Assembly: GCA_017521195.1 (NCBI GenBank)
Contig: JAFXGP010000093.1
Span: 1 to 35,230 of the forward strand
Direction: 5' to 3'
DNA length: 35,230 bases
Origin: Lachnospiraceae bacterium
Lineage (GTDB): Bacteria > Bacillota > Clostridia > Lachnospirales > Lachnospiraceae
Shown here: in pieces, positions 23,259 to 30,804 of the stretch
How the letters are laid out: every line of letters begins with the position of its first letter
Numbering within the stretch: position 1 is the first letter of the stretch
Program-made: the position numbers and the translations under genes
The notes under the pieces: model-generated
Database searches by the model: none
Seen by the model: only the letters and a program-made list of their open reading frames with translations
Told to the model about the DNA's origin: nothing

Positions 23259-23345
23259 GCACATAAGATGAAGTAACGCAGTAAAGCATTTTAAGTTTAG
23301 TAAAATTTCTTCATCTGTAAATATAAGTGAAAGAAGGAAACTAAG

Positions 23346-24785
23346 ATGGCAGACAACAAGAAAAAAGTTGAAGCGATTACATCAATGGACGTGGATTTTG
23401 CCCAGTGGTACACTGACGTAGTAAGAAAAGCGGAGTTGATTGATTATACCAGTGTAAAAGGATGTATGGTTATTAAACCCGCAGGCTATGCTATTTGGGA
23501 ACTTATCCAGAATCAGTTGGATGCAAGATTTAAGGAAACAGGGGTAGAAAATGTATATCTTCCAATGTTTATTCCCGAAAGTCTTTTACAGAAGGAAAAA
23601 GATCATGTAGAAGGTTTCGCACCGGAAGTAGCATGGGTAACACATGGAGGATTAAATCCATTACAGGAAAGACTTTGTGTAAGACCAACTTCCGAAACTT
23701 TATTCTGCGATTTCTATAAAAATGATATTCAGTCTTACAGGGATTTACCAAAGGTTTATAACCAGTGGTGTTCTGTAGTTCGTTGGGAAAAAGAAACAAG
23801 ACCTTTCCTTCGTTCCAGAGAGTTCTTATGGCAGGAAGGTCATACAGCACATGCAACAGCGGAAGAAGCAGAAGAAAGAACTATTCAGATGTTGAATGTA
23901 TATGCTGACTTCTTAGAACAGGTATTGGCAATTCCTGTAGTAAAAGGTAAGAAAACAGACAAAGAAAAATTTGCCGGTGCAGAAGCTACTTATACCATCG
24001 AAGCTTTGATGCATGACGGTAAAGCTTTACAGTCCGGTACAAGCCATAACTTTGGTAACGGATTTGCAAAAGCATTCGGCATCCAGTATACAGGCAAAGA
24101 CAACAAGCTTGAATATGTACACCAGACATCTTGGGGTATGACAACCCGTCTTATCGGAGCTATTATTATGGTTCATGGTGATGATAACGGATTGGTTCTT
24201 CCTCCAAAAGTAGCACCTACTCAGGTTATGGTTGTTCCAATCATGCAGAAAAAAGAAGGTGTTTTGGAAAAAGCAGCAGAATTGAAGGAAAGAATCAAAG
24301 TTGCCGGATGCAGAGTGAAAGTAGATGATTCTGATAAGAGTCCCGGATGGAAATTCTCTGAACAGGAAATGAGAGGTATTCCTGTTCGTGTAGAAATCGG
24401 ACCAAAAGACATCGAAGCTAATAAATGTAATGTAGTTCGCCGTGATAACGGTGAAAAATTAGAAGTTTCTATAGACGATTTAGAGACTGTTGTAACAGAA
24501 TTACTGGATAAGATTCAGGTAGAAATGTTAGAAAGAGCAAGAGCTCACAGAGATGAGCATACTTATGTGGCGACTAACTTGGATGAACTACAGGAAATCT
24601 TAGATACCAAACCGGGCTTTGTAAAAGCTATGTGGTGTGAAGACAGAGCATGTGAAGATATGATCAAAGAAAAATTCTCCGCAACCAGCCGTTGTATGCC
24701 ATTCGAACAGGAAACATTGGCAGATACTTGTGTATGCTGTGGAAAACCTGCGAAGAAAATGGTTTACTGGGGACGTGCGTACTAA
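23346..24785 (+). CDS. proS: Prolyl-tRNA synthetase, archaeal/eukaryotic-like type
   Basis: 479 residues, the short form without the bacterial editing insertion. Class II motifs are visible ([43 protein letters not shown]). The C-terminal zinc-like domain has cysteines ([15 protein letters not shown]) and the terminal YWGRAY that marks archaeal-type ProRS. It charges tRNA-Pro. GAAGGAAACTAAG precedes the ATG, and a terminator follows the gene. Confidence 0.97.
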   Translation: MADNKKKVEAITSMDVDFAQWYTDVVRKAELIDYTSVKGCMVIKPAGYAIWELIQNQLDARFKETGVENVYLPMFIPESLLQKEKDHVEGFAPEVAWVTHGGLNPLQERLCVRPTSETLFCDFYKNDIQSYRDLPKVYNQWCSVVRWEKETRPFLRSREFLWQEGHTAHATAEEAEERTIQMLNVYADFLEQVLAIPVVKGKKTDKEKFAGAEATYTIEALMHDGKALQSGTSHNFGNGFAKAFGIQYTGKDNKLEYVHQTSWGMTTRLIGAIIMVHGDDNGLVLPPKVAPTQVMVVPIMQKKEGVLEKAAELKERIKVAGCRVKVDDSDKSPGWKFSEQEMRGIPVRVEIGPKDIEANKCNVVRRDNGEKLEVSIDDLETVVTELLDKIQVEMLERARAHRDEHTYVATNLDELQEILDTKPGFVKAMWCEDRACEDMIKEKFSATSRCMPFEQETLADTCVCCGKPAKKMVYWGRAY

Positions 24786-24830
24786 TTTGATAATGTAAAA
24801 AGCGGTTTAATGGTAAAAGAGATAATAATG

Positions 24831-24853
24831 GGGGTGCATATGCACCCCTTTTT
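24831..24853 (+). terminator. Terminator of proS
   Basis: GGGGTGC-ATAT-GCACCCC (24831-24848) followed by TTTTT: a compact, GC-rich intrinsic terminator. Confidence 0.93.
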
Positions 24854-24908
24854 GATAACTGATAACAGAGTCCATGGTAAAATATTTATAATGGAGGAAT
24901 GAAACAGT

Positions 24909-26312
24909 ATGATAATTCAGATACCGGAAGATGTAAAATATATTTTGGAAAAACTGAATAATGCAGGTTATGAAGCTTATGCGGTAGGCGGTTGTGTGAG
25001 AGATTCTATATTAGGCAGAACTCCTGATGACTGGGACATTACTACTTCTGCAAAACCGGAAGAGACGAAAGCATTATTTCCTAAGACTATTGATACCGGC
25101 ATTCAACATGGAACGGTTACGGTTATGAAAAACCATGTGGGTTATGAAGTAACAACTTATCGTATTGATGGGGAATATGAAGACAGCCGTCATCCAAAGG
25201 AAGTTATTTTTACATCAGATTTGTTGGAAGATTTGAAACGTAGGGATTTTACCATCAATGCCATGGCATATAATCATCTGGCAGAAAATCAGATAGAAAA
25301 TGATATTGAAAAAGATATTGAAACAACCAAAGGCAGATTTAAAAGCGGTTTGGTAGATGCATTTGGCGGCATAGAGGATATTGAAAATAAAATTATCCGC
25401 TGTGTAGGGAATCCGATTCATCGTTTTGAAGAAGATGCCCTTCGAATGATGCGTGCGGTTCGATTTTCAGCTCAATTAGGATATGAGATAGAAACAGAAA
25501 CTGAAAATGCAATCAAAGTATTGGCCGGAAATCTGGTTAATATCAGTGCAGAGAGAATCCAGGTTGAATTAGTAAAATTATTGGTTTCCGATCATCCGGA
25601 TTATCTTCGTACTGCTTATGAAACGGGAATGACCAAAGTTTTTTTCCCGGAATTTGATAAGATGATGGAAACGGATCAGAATAATCCGCATCATATATAT
25701 AGTGTAGGTGAACATACCTTACATGCTTTGATTCAGATAAGAAATGATAAAGTGTTACGTTTATCCATGTTACTTCATGATATAGGAAAGCCGGAGTCAT
25801 TACAAAAGGATGAAACGGGAAGGGATCATTTTCATGGACATCCGGAACTGGGAGAAGAAATGGCACGTAAGATTCTCCGTCGTCTTCGGTTTGATAACGA
25901 TACCATAAGTAAAGTTTGTAAACTGGTTAAATTCCATGATCAGAAATTGTCATTAAAGCCTACAAAATTAAGAAAAGCCATCGTAAAAATCGGTCCCGAA
26001 TTATTCCCCTTACTTTTGGAAGTAAAAGAAGCGGATATGATGGCTCAAAGTGATTATAAAAGAGATGAAAAAGAAAGAGAATTAGAGGAAATCCGTAAAG
26101 TCTATACAAAGATTTTGGAGGATAAAGATTGTCTATGCCTGAAAGATCTGGCAGTTTGCGGAAAAGATTTGATTGAACAAGGAATGAAGCCGGGAAAAGA
26201 ATTGGGCGAGACTTTGCAAAAATTATTTGAGTATGTATTAGAAAATCCTGAAAAAAATAATAGGGAAAATCTGATTGAATATTTAAATGTAATTAAGAAA
26301 AATACACTATAG
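24909..26312 (+). CDS. cca: CCA-adding tRNA nucleotidyltransferase with HD domain
   Basis: 467 residues. The nucleotidyltransferase head has GGCVRDSILG (27-36) and the metal pair D41/D43 (DDWD), followed by RRDFTINAMAYN and the RMMRAVRFSAQLG region. A C-terminal HD phosphohydrolase domain carries LLHDIGKP. It adds CCA to tRNA 3' ends, which the two tRNAs at the start of this window need. ATGGAGGAATGAAACAGT precedes the ATG. Confidence 0.96.
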   Translation: MIIQIPEDVKYILEKLNNAGYEAYAVGGCVRDSILGRTPDDWDITTSAKPEETKALFPKTIDTGIQHGTVTVMKNHVGYEVTTYRIDGEYEDSRHPKEVIFTSDLLEDLKRRDFTINAMAYNHLAENQIENDIEKDIETTKGRFKSGLVDAFGGIEDIENKIIRCVGNPIHRFEEDALRMMRAVRFSAQLGYEIETETENAIKVLAGNLVNISAERIQVELVKLLVSDHPDYLRTAYETGMTKVFFPEFDKMMETDQNNPHHIYSVGEHTLHALIQIRNDKVLRLSMLLHDIGKPESLQKDETGRDHFHGHPELGEEMARKILRRLRFDNDTISKVCKLVKFHDQKLSLKPTKLRKAIVKIGPELFPLLLEVKEADMMAQSDYKRDEKERELEEIRKVYTKILEDKDCLCLKDLAVCGKDLIEQGMKPGKELGETLQKLFEYVLENPEKNNRENLIEYLNVIKKNTL

Positions 26313-26340
26313 ACAGAAATAAAAGCGCAGTAAGGTGCTG

Positions 26341-26369
26341 TCATAAAGTGTTTGTTACATTCATAAGAT
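26341..26369 (+). promoter_or_regulatory. Possible sigma-E-like promoter of the CotS-like gene
   Basis: TCATAAA (26341-26347), 14-bp spacer, CATAAGAT (26362-26369). The -10 matches the mother-cell sigma-E pattern CATACAnT in most positions; the -35 is only partial. Confidence 0.35.
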
Positions 26370-26429
26370 AGGATATAAATTATCGGAAGGTAATGGGATA
26401 TTTCATCCGGGAATGTGGAGGGAACAATA

Positions 26430-27434
26430 GTGAATGACAGAGCGCTTGGAGTCTTAGAAAAGTATGACATTGAGGTGCTTCGTTCCTGGAAAGGACGGAG
26501 CGCCATTTTATGTGAGACAAAAACGGGAATTAAAATTTTAAAAGAATATAAAGGAGGTCAGGAGAGACTTCTGACTCAGAAAAAGCTTTTGGAGAAAATT
26601 AAGGAAAAGGGTTTTGGTAATGTAGAGGATATTATTCCTACCATTGAGGGAGAGCTTTTAGTCAAAGATGAGGAGATGAATTCTTATTATCTGAAAGAGT
26701 ATTCTTTGGGAAAAGAATGTAATATAAAAGAGCCTCGGGATATTGGTACAGTGACTGGGCAAATGGCATTGCTTCACATAGCCATGGAACTGCCGGAATT
26801 GATAAAAGAAAAAAATTTGCAGCCGTATTCTTTGCCAAAAGAATACGAAAAATATAATCGGGAATTGCGCAAAGTTAAAAAGTATTTAAAAACTAAACGA
26901 CAGAAAAATCATTTTGAATATTTCTTATATAAAAATTATGATTTCTTTTTAGAACAGGCAGAGAAAGTATTGGAAGAAGTAAATCATTTTTCACAAGAGT
27001 TTGCAGAAGAAAAACTGTTATCCAAAGGATGCTTTTGTCACGGGGATTTTCAGCATCATAATGCGTTAACTTGTGATGAAGGAGTATACATTATCAATTT
27101 CGAAAAATTTGTGGTAGATAATTCCATGCGGGATTTTAGCCTGTTTTTTAGAAAAGTTATGGAAAAAAATAATTGGAAAGAAGAAGTAGGACAGATGATG
27201 TTGCAAAGTTATCAAAAGCAGAAGCCTCTTTCTATGGAAGATAAACTTCAATTATATTACAGGCTCAATTACCCTGAAAAATTCCGTAAGATTGTTAATT
27301 TTTACTATGGTTCTTCCAAGGTATGGATTCCTGATAAAAATATGGAGAAACTGGATAAAATATTAAAACAGGAAGAAGAAAAAACGCGATTTTTGAAGAA
27401 TAATTTCAAAGATGAGGTATTGCATAAATACTAA
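26430..27434 (+). CDS. CotS-like spore coat kinase-fold protein
   Basis: 334 residues with an aminoglycoside-phosphotransferase/kinase-like fold. The catalytic-loop analogue CHGDFQHHNAL (H204, D206) is present, with VIYIINFEK-like metal-region residues INFEKFVVDN after it. CotS and YsxE spore-coat proteins have this layout. The normal DFD-type metal Asp reads as Asn-Phe here, so activity may be lost. The GTG at 26430 is chosen because GGAGGG lies 7 nt before it; a GTG at 26415 would overlap the ribosome site. A possible sigma-E promoter lies upstream. Confidence 0.8.
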   Translation: MNDRALGVLEKYDIEVLRSWKGRSAILCETKTGIKILKEYKGGQERLLTQKKLLEKIKEKGFGNVEDIIPTIEGELLVKDEEMNSYYLKEYSLGKECNIKEPRDIGTVTGQMALLHIAMELPELIKEKNLQPYSLPKEYEKYNRELRKVKKYLKTKRQKNHFEYFLYKNYDFFLEQAEKVLEEVNHFSQEFAEEKLLSKGCFCHGDFQHHNALTCDEGVYIINFEKFVVDNSMRDFSLFFRKVMEKNNWKEEVGQMMLQSYQKQKPLSMEDKLQLYYRLNYPEKFRKIVNFYYGSSKVWIPDKNMEKLDKILKQEEEKTRFLKNNFKDEVLHKY

Positions 27435-27497
27435 TGGGGTCATTATAATAAGTAAAAGAAAAACTTAGAATTTTGTAAAATAGAAAGTGTTAAAAAT

Positions 27498-28859
27498 ATG
27501 TACAAAAGCAGATTTTATAAATGTACGGTTATTGGTTGCTTGGCAGTGTGTATATTATTAATGACCGGTTGTGGAAAAAACACTCAAAATGCAGAACAGC
27601 AGTCACAAGCTCAGAGTCCGGTGATTAAATTAGCGCCCGGAGCCTACGATAGTGCGGATACAGCCATTGTGGTAGCGAAACAGGAAAATCAAAATAAGAT
27701 TACATTTCTAAATTTAAAAAAGAAAAAGAACTATACTTTGAATTACGACGGAATTACCTGTTTTATGGATAAGTATGGCTCCCAGATTTCTGTAAGCCAG
27801 CTTCAGGAAGGGGAAATGGTAGATATTCAGTTTTTAAAAGGTGAAAAGTTATTAACTTCTTTGACCATATCTGATAAGATTTGGACCTTAAATGACATTA
27901 CTAAATTTGAACTGGATTTATCAGCAGGCAGGATGAAAATCATGGATGAATATTACACTCTGGATGAAACAACGGTGGTATTATCCGATGGTAAGTTGAT
28001 GGAGTTTCTGGATATTCATGCTCAGGATGTGTTGCAGATAAAAGGAGAGGATCACAAGATTCATAGTATTATCATACAAAAAGGGCATGGATATTTGCGT
28101 TTGGAAAATGCAGAATATTTTTACGGCGGATGGATTGAAGTAGGTCAGAAAGTAATTCAGAAGATTGAAGATGGTACGTTATTGACGGTTCCGGAGGGAG
28201 ATTACGAGGTGTATATTTCTCACAACGGAATAGAAGGAACTAAGCAGGTTTCCATAAAAAGAAATGAGGAAACCAAGCTGGATGTCAGTGATTTAAAGAA
28301 AGAGGATTTGATAAAATACGGAAATTTGATTATTACGACAGAGCCTTCCTCGGCAGAAGTTTACATTGACGGAAAACAAGTAGATATCAGTAGGATAATC
28401 AAAGTATCTTACGGAATCCATCAGCTTATGGCTAAAGCGGAAGGTTATGATACTATTATTCAGTATATCCGGGTTAAGGATAGCAGTGCTAATATAGCAA
28501 TTTCCCTGGATGAGGAAACGGTTCATACAGTATCAGATAATTCAGTGAATAAAGATTCTGATACTACAGAAAATAAGAATAGTTCATCGGAAAATAATAC
28601 CGTATCCGATAATAATGTATCAGATACTGCCGGTACTACGGGTTATAAGGTAACCATAGAAGCTCCGGTAGGTGCAGAAGTATATGTAGACGGCAATTAT
28701 GTGGGAATTATTCCTGCAAGTTTTGCGAAAAAACCGGGGACTCACGATGTGACTATTCGTAAGAGCGGATATAAGACCAGAAGTTACACAGTGGATGTGG
28801 ATGATGAGAATAAAGACATTAATTATTCCTTTTCGGAACTGACTAAATCAGAAGAGTAA
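27498..28859 (+). CDS. Lipoprotein with two PEGA domains
   Basis: 453 residues. A signal peptide ends in the lipobox LMTGC (C25), so it is an exported, lipid-anchored protein. An unrecognised beta-rich region covers about 50-265. Two PEGA repeats follow, at about 275-338 (AEVYIDGKQV) and about 383-448 (AEVYVDGNYVG), separated by a Ser/Asn/Asp-rich linker at about 343-380. PEGA domains occur in surface proteins and are thought to bind cell wall or other envelope parts. Its place next to the CotS-like gene suggests, weakly, a spore or envelope role. The ribosome site is weak (GAAAGTG). Confidence 0.85.
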   Translation: MYKSRFYKCTVIGCLAVCILLMTGCGKNTQNAEQQSQAQSPVIKLAPGAYDSADTAIVVAKQENQNKITFLNLKKKKNYTLNYDGITCFMDKYGSQISVSQLQEGEMVDIQFLKGEKLLTSLTISDKIWTLNDITKFELDLSAGRMKIMDEYYTLDETTVVLSDGKLMEFLDIHAQDVLQIKGEDHKIHSIIIQKGHGYLRLENAEYFYGGWIEVGQKVIQKIEDGTLLTVPEGDYEVYISHNGIEGTKQVSIKRNEETKLDVSDLKKEDLIKYGNLIITTEPSSAEVYIDGKQVDISRIIKVSYGIHQLMAKAEGYDTIIQYIRVKDSSANIAISLDEETVHTVSDNSVNKDSDTTENKNSSSENNTVSDNNVSDTAGTTGYKVTIEAPVGAEVYVDGNYVGIIPASFAKKPGTHDVTIRKSGYKTRSYTVDVDDENKDINYSFSELTKSEE

Positions 28860-28906
28860 AGATGGCTAAAGACCGCATAAAATAAGGAAAAATTGGCAAA
28901 AATAAC

Positions 28907-28935
28907 TTGACAATGATATTAAAAGAGATTATATA
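28907..28935 (+). promoter_or_regulatory. Promoter of the HU gene
   Basis: TTGACA (28907-28912), 17-bp spacer, TATATA (28930-28935). The start codon follows 55 bp later, with GAGGAGG upstream of it, which fits a highly expressed gene. Confidence 0.75.
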
Positions 28936-28989
28936 TAGATGTAGACGTTTTTTGGCGTACTAACATTTAGTTAGAGGAGGAGTTCACAA

Positions 28990-29265
28990 ATGAACAAAAC
29001 AGAATTAGTAGCAGCAATGGCTGAACAGGCACAGATTTCTAAAAAAGACGCAGAAGCAGCATTAAAAGCTTTTACAGATGTAGTTGCAGAAGAATTAAAA
29101 GCAAATGGTAAAGTACAGTTAGTTGGATTCGGTACATTCGAAGTTTCCGAAAGAGCAGCTAGAGAAGGAAGAAATCCTCAGACTGGTGAAACAATGACAA
29201 TCGCAGCTTCTAAAGCACCTAAATTTAAAGCAGGTAAAGCTTTAAAAGATATGATTAATGCATAA
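28990..29265 (+). CDS. hup: HU-family DNA-binding protein
   Basis: 91 residues, the standard HU length. It begins MNKTELVAAMAEQAQISKKD, and the DNA-binding arm GRNPQTGETMTI and the C-terminal KFKAGKALKDMI match the family. It bends and compacts DNA as a dimer. GAGGAGGAGTTCACAA provides a strong ribosome site, and it has its own promoter and terminator. Confidence 0.98.
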   Translation: MNKTELVAAMAEQAQISKKDAEAALKAFTDVVAEELKANGKVQLVGFGTFEVSERAAREGRNPQTGETMTIAASKAPKFKAGKALKDMINA

Positions 29266-29281
29266 TTAATTGGCTGACATT

Positions 29282-29311
29282 AAGGAGGGTCGTAAGCGGC
29301 ACTCCTTTTTT
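29282..29311 (+). terminator. Terminator of the HU gene
   Basis: AAGGAG...CTCCTT with an inner GTCG/CGGC stem, then T residues. It lies 17 nt after the HU stop codon and 25 nt before the S4 gene start. Confidence 0.8.
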
Positions 29312-29335
29312 GTTTATGCGTTGTGTGAGGTTAGT

Positions 29336-29575
29336 ATGAGATTAGATAAATATTTAAAAGTATCAAGATTAATTAAAAGAAGAACCATTGCTAACGAAGC
29401 CTGTGATGCAGGGAGAGTTTTGGTGAATGATAAACCGGCAAAAGCTTCCGGAAATGTAAAAGTGGGAGATATCATTGCCATTCAGTTTGGAAATAAAGAA
29501 GTCAAAGTAGAGGTTTTGGATGTACAGGAAACTGTAAAGAAAGACGAAGCCAAAGAATTATTCCGCTATCTGTAA
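29336..29575 (+). CDS. rqcP: S4-domain RNA-binding protein, RqcP-like
   Basis: 79 residues, almost all an S4 domain: MRLDKYLKVSRLIKRRTIAN (1-20), then GRVLVNDKPAKASGNVKVGD. This matches RqcP (YabO), which helps RqcH add alanine tails to nascent chains on stalled 50S subunits. As in Bacillus, it sits just before yabP, yabQ and divIC. The ATG at 29336 follows GAGG; an in-frame start at 29270 would run through the HU terminator. Confidence 0.9.
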   Translation: MRLDKYLKVSRLIKRRTIANEACDAGRVLVNDKPAKASGNVKVGDIIAIQFGNKEVKVEVLDVQETVKKDEAKELFRYL

Positions 29576-29601
29576 TATTCCAAGTATCCTTTTCATACAA
29601 T
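29573..29601 (+). promoter_or_regulatory. Sigma-E-type promoter of yabP
   Basis: TAATATT (29573-29579), 14-bp spacer, CATACAAT (29594-29601). Both elements match the mother-cell sigma-E consensus known from B. subtilis (kmATATT, about 14 bp, CATACAmT). The -35 overlaps the stop codon of the S4 gene. Confidence 0.7.
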
Positions 29602-29673
29602 TAAAAGAAATCCGGGCATATATGTTTTGCGGAGTTCCTTTTTTGAATAACTTATGTTGGAAAGGAAGATGGA

Positions 29674-29964
29674 ATGGAAGATTTAAATCATATAAACAGA
29701 CATCAGCACAGGATGATGATAAATAACCGACAGAATGGTTCTTTTACGGGAATTACAAATGTGATTGCCTTTGATGAAGGAGAAGTGATTTTAGAAACTG
29801 AAATGGGGACCTTATCCATAAAAGGAGAGGGGCTTCAGATAAAACGTTTGGATTTAGATAAGAAGGAAGCGGATATCGAAGGCCGGATGGATTCTTTTGG
29901 TTATTCGGAAAAGAAGGGATTTGGTACAAAAGGAGAATCTTTTTGGAGCAGACTTTTTAGGTAA
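29674..29964 (+). CDS. yabP: Sporulation protein YabP
   Basis: 96 residues. The core ITNVIAFDEGEVILETEMG followed by LSIKGEGLQIKRLDLDKKEA is the YabP/YqfC fold signature. In Bacillus, YabP is needed for sporulation under sigma-E control, matching the promoter seen just upstream. The ATG follows GGAAAGGAAGATGG, with a slightly overlapping ribosome site, and yabQ starts 8 bp after its stop codon. Confidence 0.92.
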   Translation: MEDLNHINRHQHRMMINNRQNGSFTGITNVIAFDEGEVILETEMGTLSIKGEGLQIKRLDLDKKEADIEGRMDSFGYSEKKGFGTKGESFWSRLFR

Positions 29965-29972
29965 ACGTAATT

Positions 29973-30485
29973 ATGGTTTCAAGTGTATATTGGGAATGGT
30001 CACTTTTGCTTCAGGCAATTAAGCTAGGTGTTAAATTAACTTTTGTGTACGATGGAATCCGGATATTTCGAATTTTGATAAAGCATAAAAACATAGTAGT
30101 TTCTATAGAAGACATATTTTTTTGGATGTATTCTGCGGTCATTATCTTTGAAATGCAATTAGAACAAAGTGATGGGGTACTTCGCGGATTTTGTGTTTTG
30201 GGAATGCTCCTGGGAATGTATTTATATAGTAAAATTCTGGGTGAACGGTTAATACTGCTGGCAGAAAAAGGAATTCGTCTTTTTAAAAGGCAGTTGACGG
30301 GTATGATAAAAGTGTATAAGATGAAATTATGTAAACGTGATAAAACTTCTGCGAATAATAGGAGAAAACATGGCAAAGAAAAAAACACGGGTGAGAAGAA
30401 AGAGACAGAAAAAACAGAGCATGCTGGGGGTAACACTGGTAGTAATGGTGGTTCTGGTGATGCTTTTGGTAGTAGCCGTAAATAA
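29973..30485 (+). CDS. yabQ: Sporulation membrane protein YabQ
   Basis: 170 residues. The N-terminal half holds about three membrane segments (LLLQAIKLGVKLTFVYDGIR, IEDIFFWMYSAVIIFEMQ, VLGMLLGMYLYSKILG), as in YabQ, which is required for the spore cortex. The final 38 or so residues are low in complexity (Lys, Glu, then Gly/Ser/Asn) and are encoded by DNA that overlaps the first 116 bp of divIC in another frame. That tail is probably not under selection as protein. Confidence 0.88.
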   Translation: MVSSVYWEWSLLLQAIKLGVKLTFVYDGIRIFRILIKHKNIVVSIEDIFFWMYSAVIIFEMQLEQSDGVLRGFCVLGMLLGMYLYSKILGERLILLAEKGIRLFKRQLTGMIKVYKMKLCKRDKTSANNRRKHGKEKNTGEKKETEKTEHAGGNTGSNGGSGDAFGSSRK

Positions 30486-30690
30486 TCACAGATTGGAAAA
30501 GAAGCTGGCTGAATATCAGGAAAGAGAACAGATTCTGACAGAGCAGTTAGAGGCTGAGAAAAAAAGAACAGAAGAAATTGAAGAATTTAAAAAATATACA
30601 GAGACTAAAAAATACATAGAAGATGTAGCAAGAGAAAAATTAGGACTTGTATATGAAGATGAAATTATTATACAGACAGACGAGGATTAA
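30370..30690 (+). CDS. divIC: Septum formation initiator DivIC/FtsB
   Basis: 106 residues. A very basic cytoplasmic N-terminus (MAKKKTRVRRKRQKKQ) precedes one membrane segment (about 19-37) and a coiled coil (about 40-75). The terminal YIEDVAREKLGLVYEDEI is the DivIC/FtsB signature. It stabilises the divisome with FtsL and DivIB. I use the ATG at 30370, after AGGAGA, rather than an in-frame start at 30337. It overlaps yabQ by 116 bp. Confidence 0.92.
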   Translation: MAKKKTRVRRKRQKKQSMLGVTLVVMVVLVMLLVVAVNNHRLEKKLAEYQEREQILTEQLEAEKKRTEEIEEFKKYTETKKYIEDVAREKLGLVYEDEIIIQTDED

Positions 30691-30720
30691 AAAGTTGTGA
30701 AGAGATTTGCAACTTTTTTT
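30689..30720 (+). terminator. Terminator after divIC
   Basis: AAAAAGTTG (30689-30697) pairs with CAACTTTTT (30710-30718), followed by further T residues. It separates the divIC unit from the spoIIE promoter. Confidence 0.75.
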
Positions 30721-30735
30721 ATTTTGCCTTCATCC

Positions 30736-30769
30736 TTTGACAAATATTTCAGAATGACAGATGTATAAT
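30736..30769 (+). promoter_or_regulatory. Spo0A-type promoter of spoIIE
   Basis: TTGACA (30737-30742) and TATAAT (30764-30769) are separated by 21 bp, not 17. TTTGACAA (30736-30743) is one base from the Spo0A box TTCGACAA and overlaps the -35; a second TGACA occurs at 30754-30758. The same unusual spacing with 0A boxes is known for Spo0A-activated spoIIE and spoIIG promoters of B. subtilis. Confidence 0.65.
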
Positions 30770-30804
30770 CCTTCCCATATTCAGATAGAATGGAGGCAGA
30801 AAAT

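Noticed and set aside
23259-23345. T-box leader before proS
   Set aside because: The gap is only 87 bp and lacks the conserved T-box bulge and a terminator/antiterminator pair.
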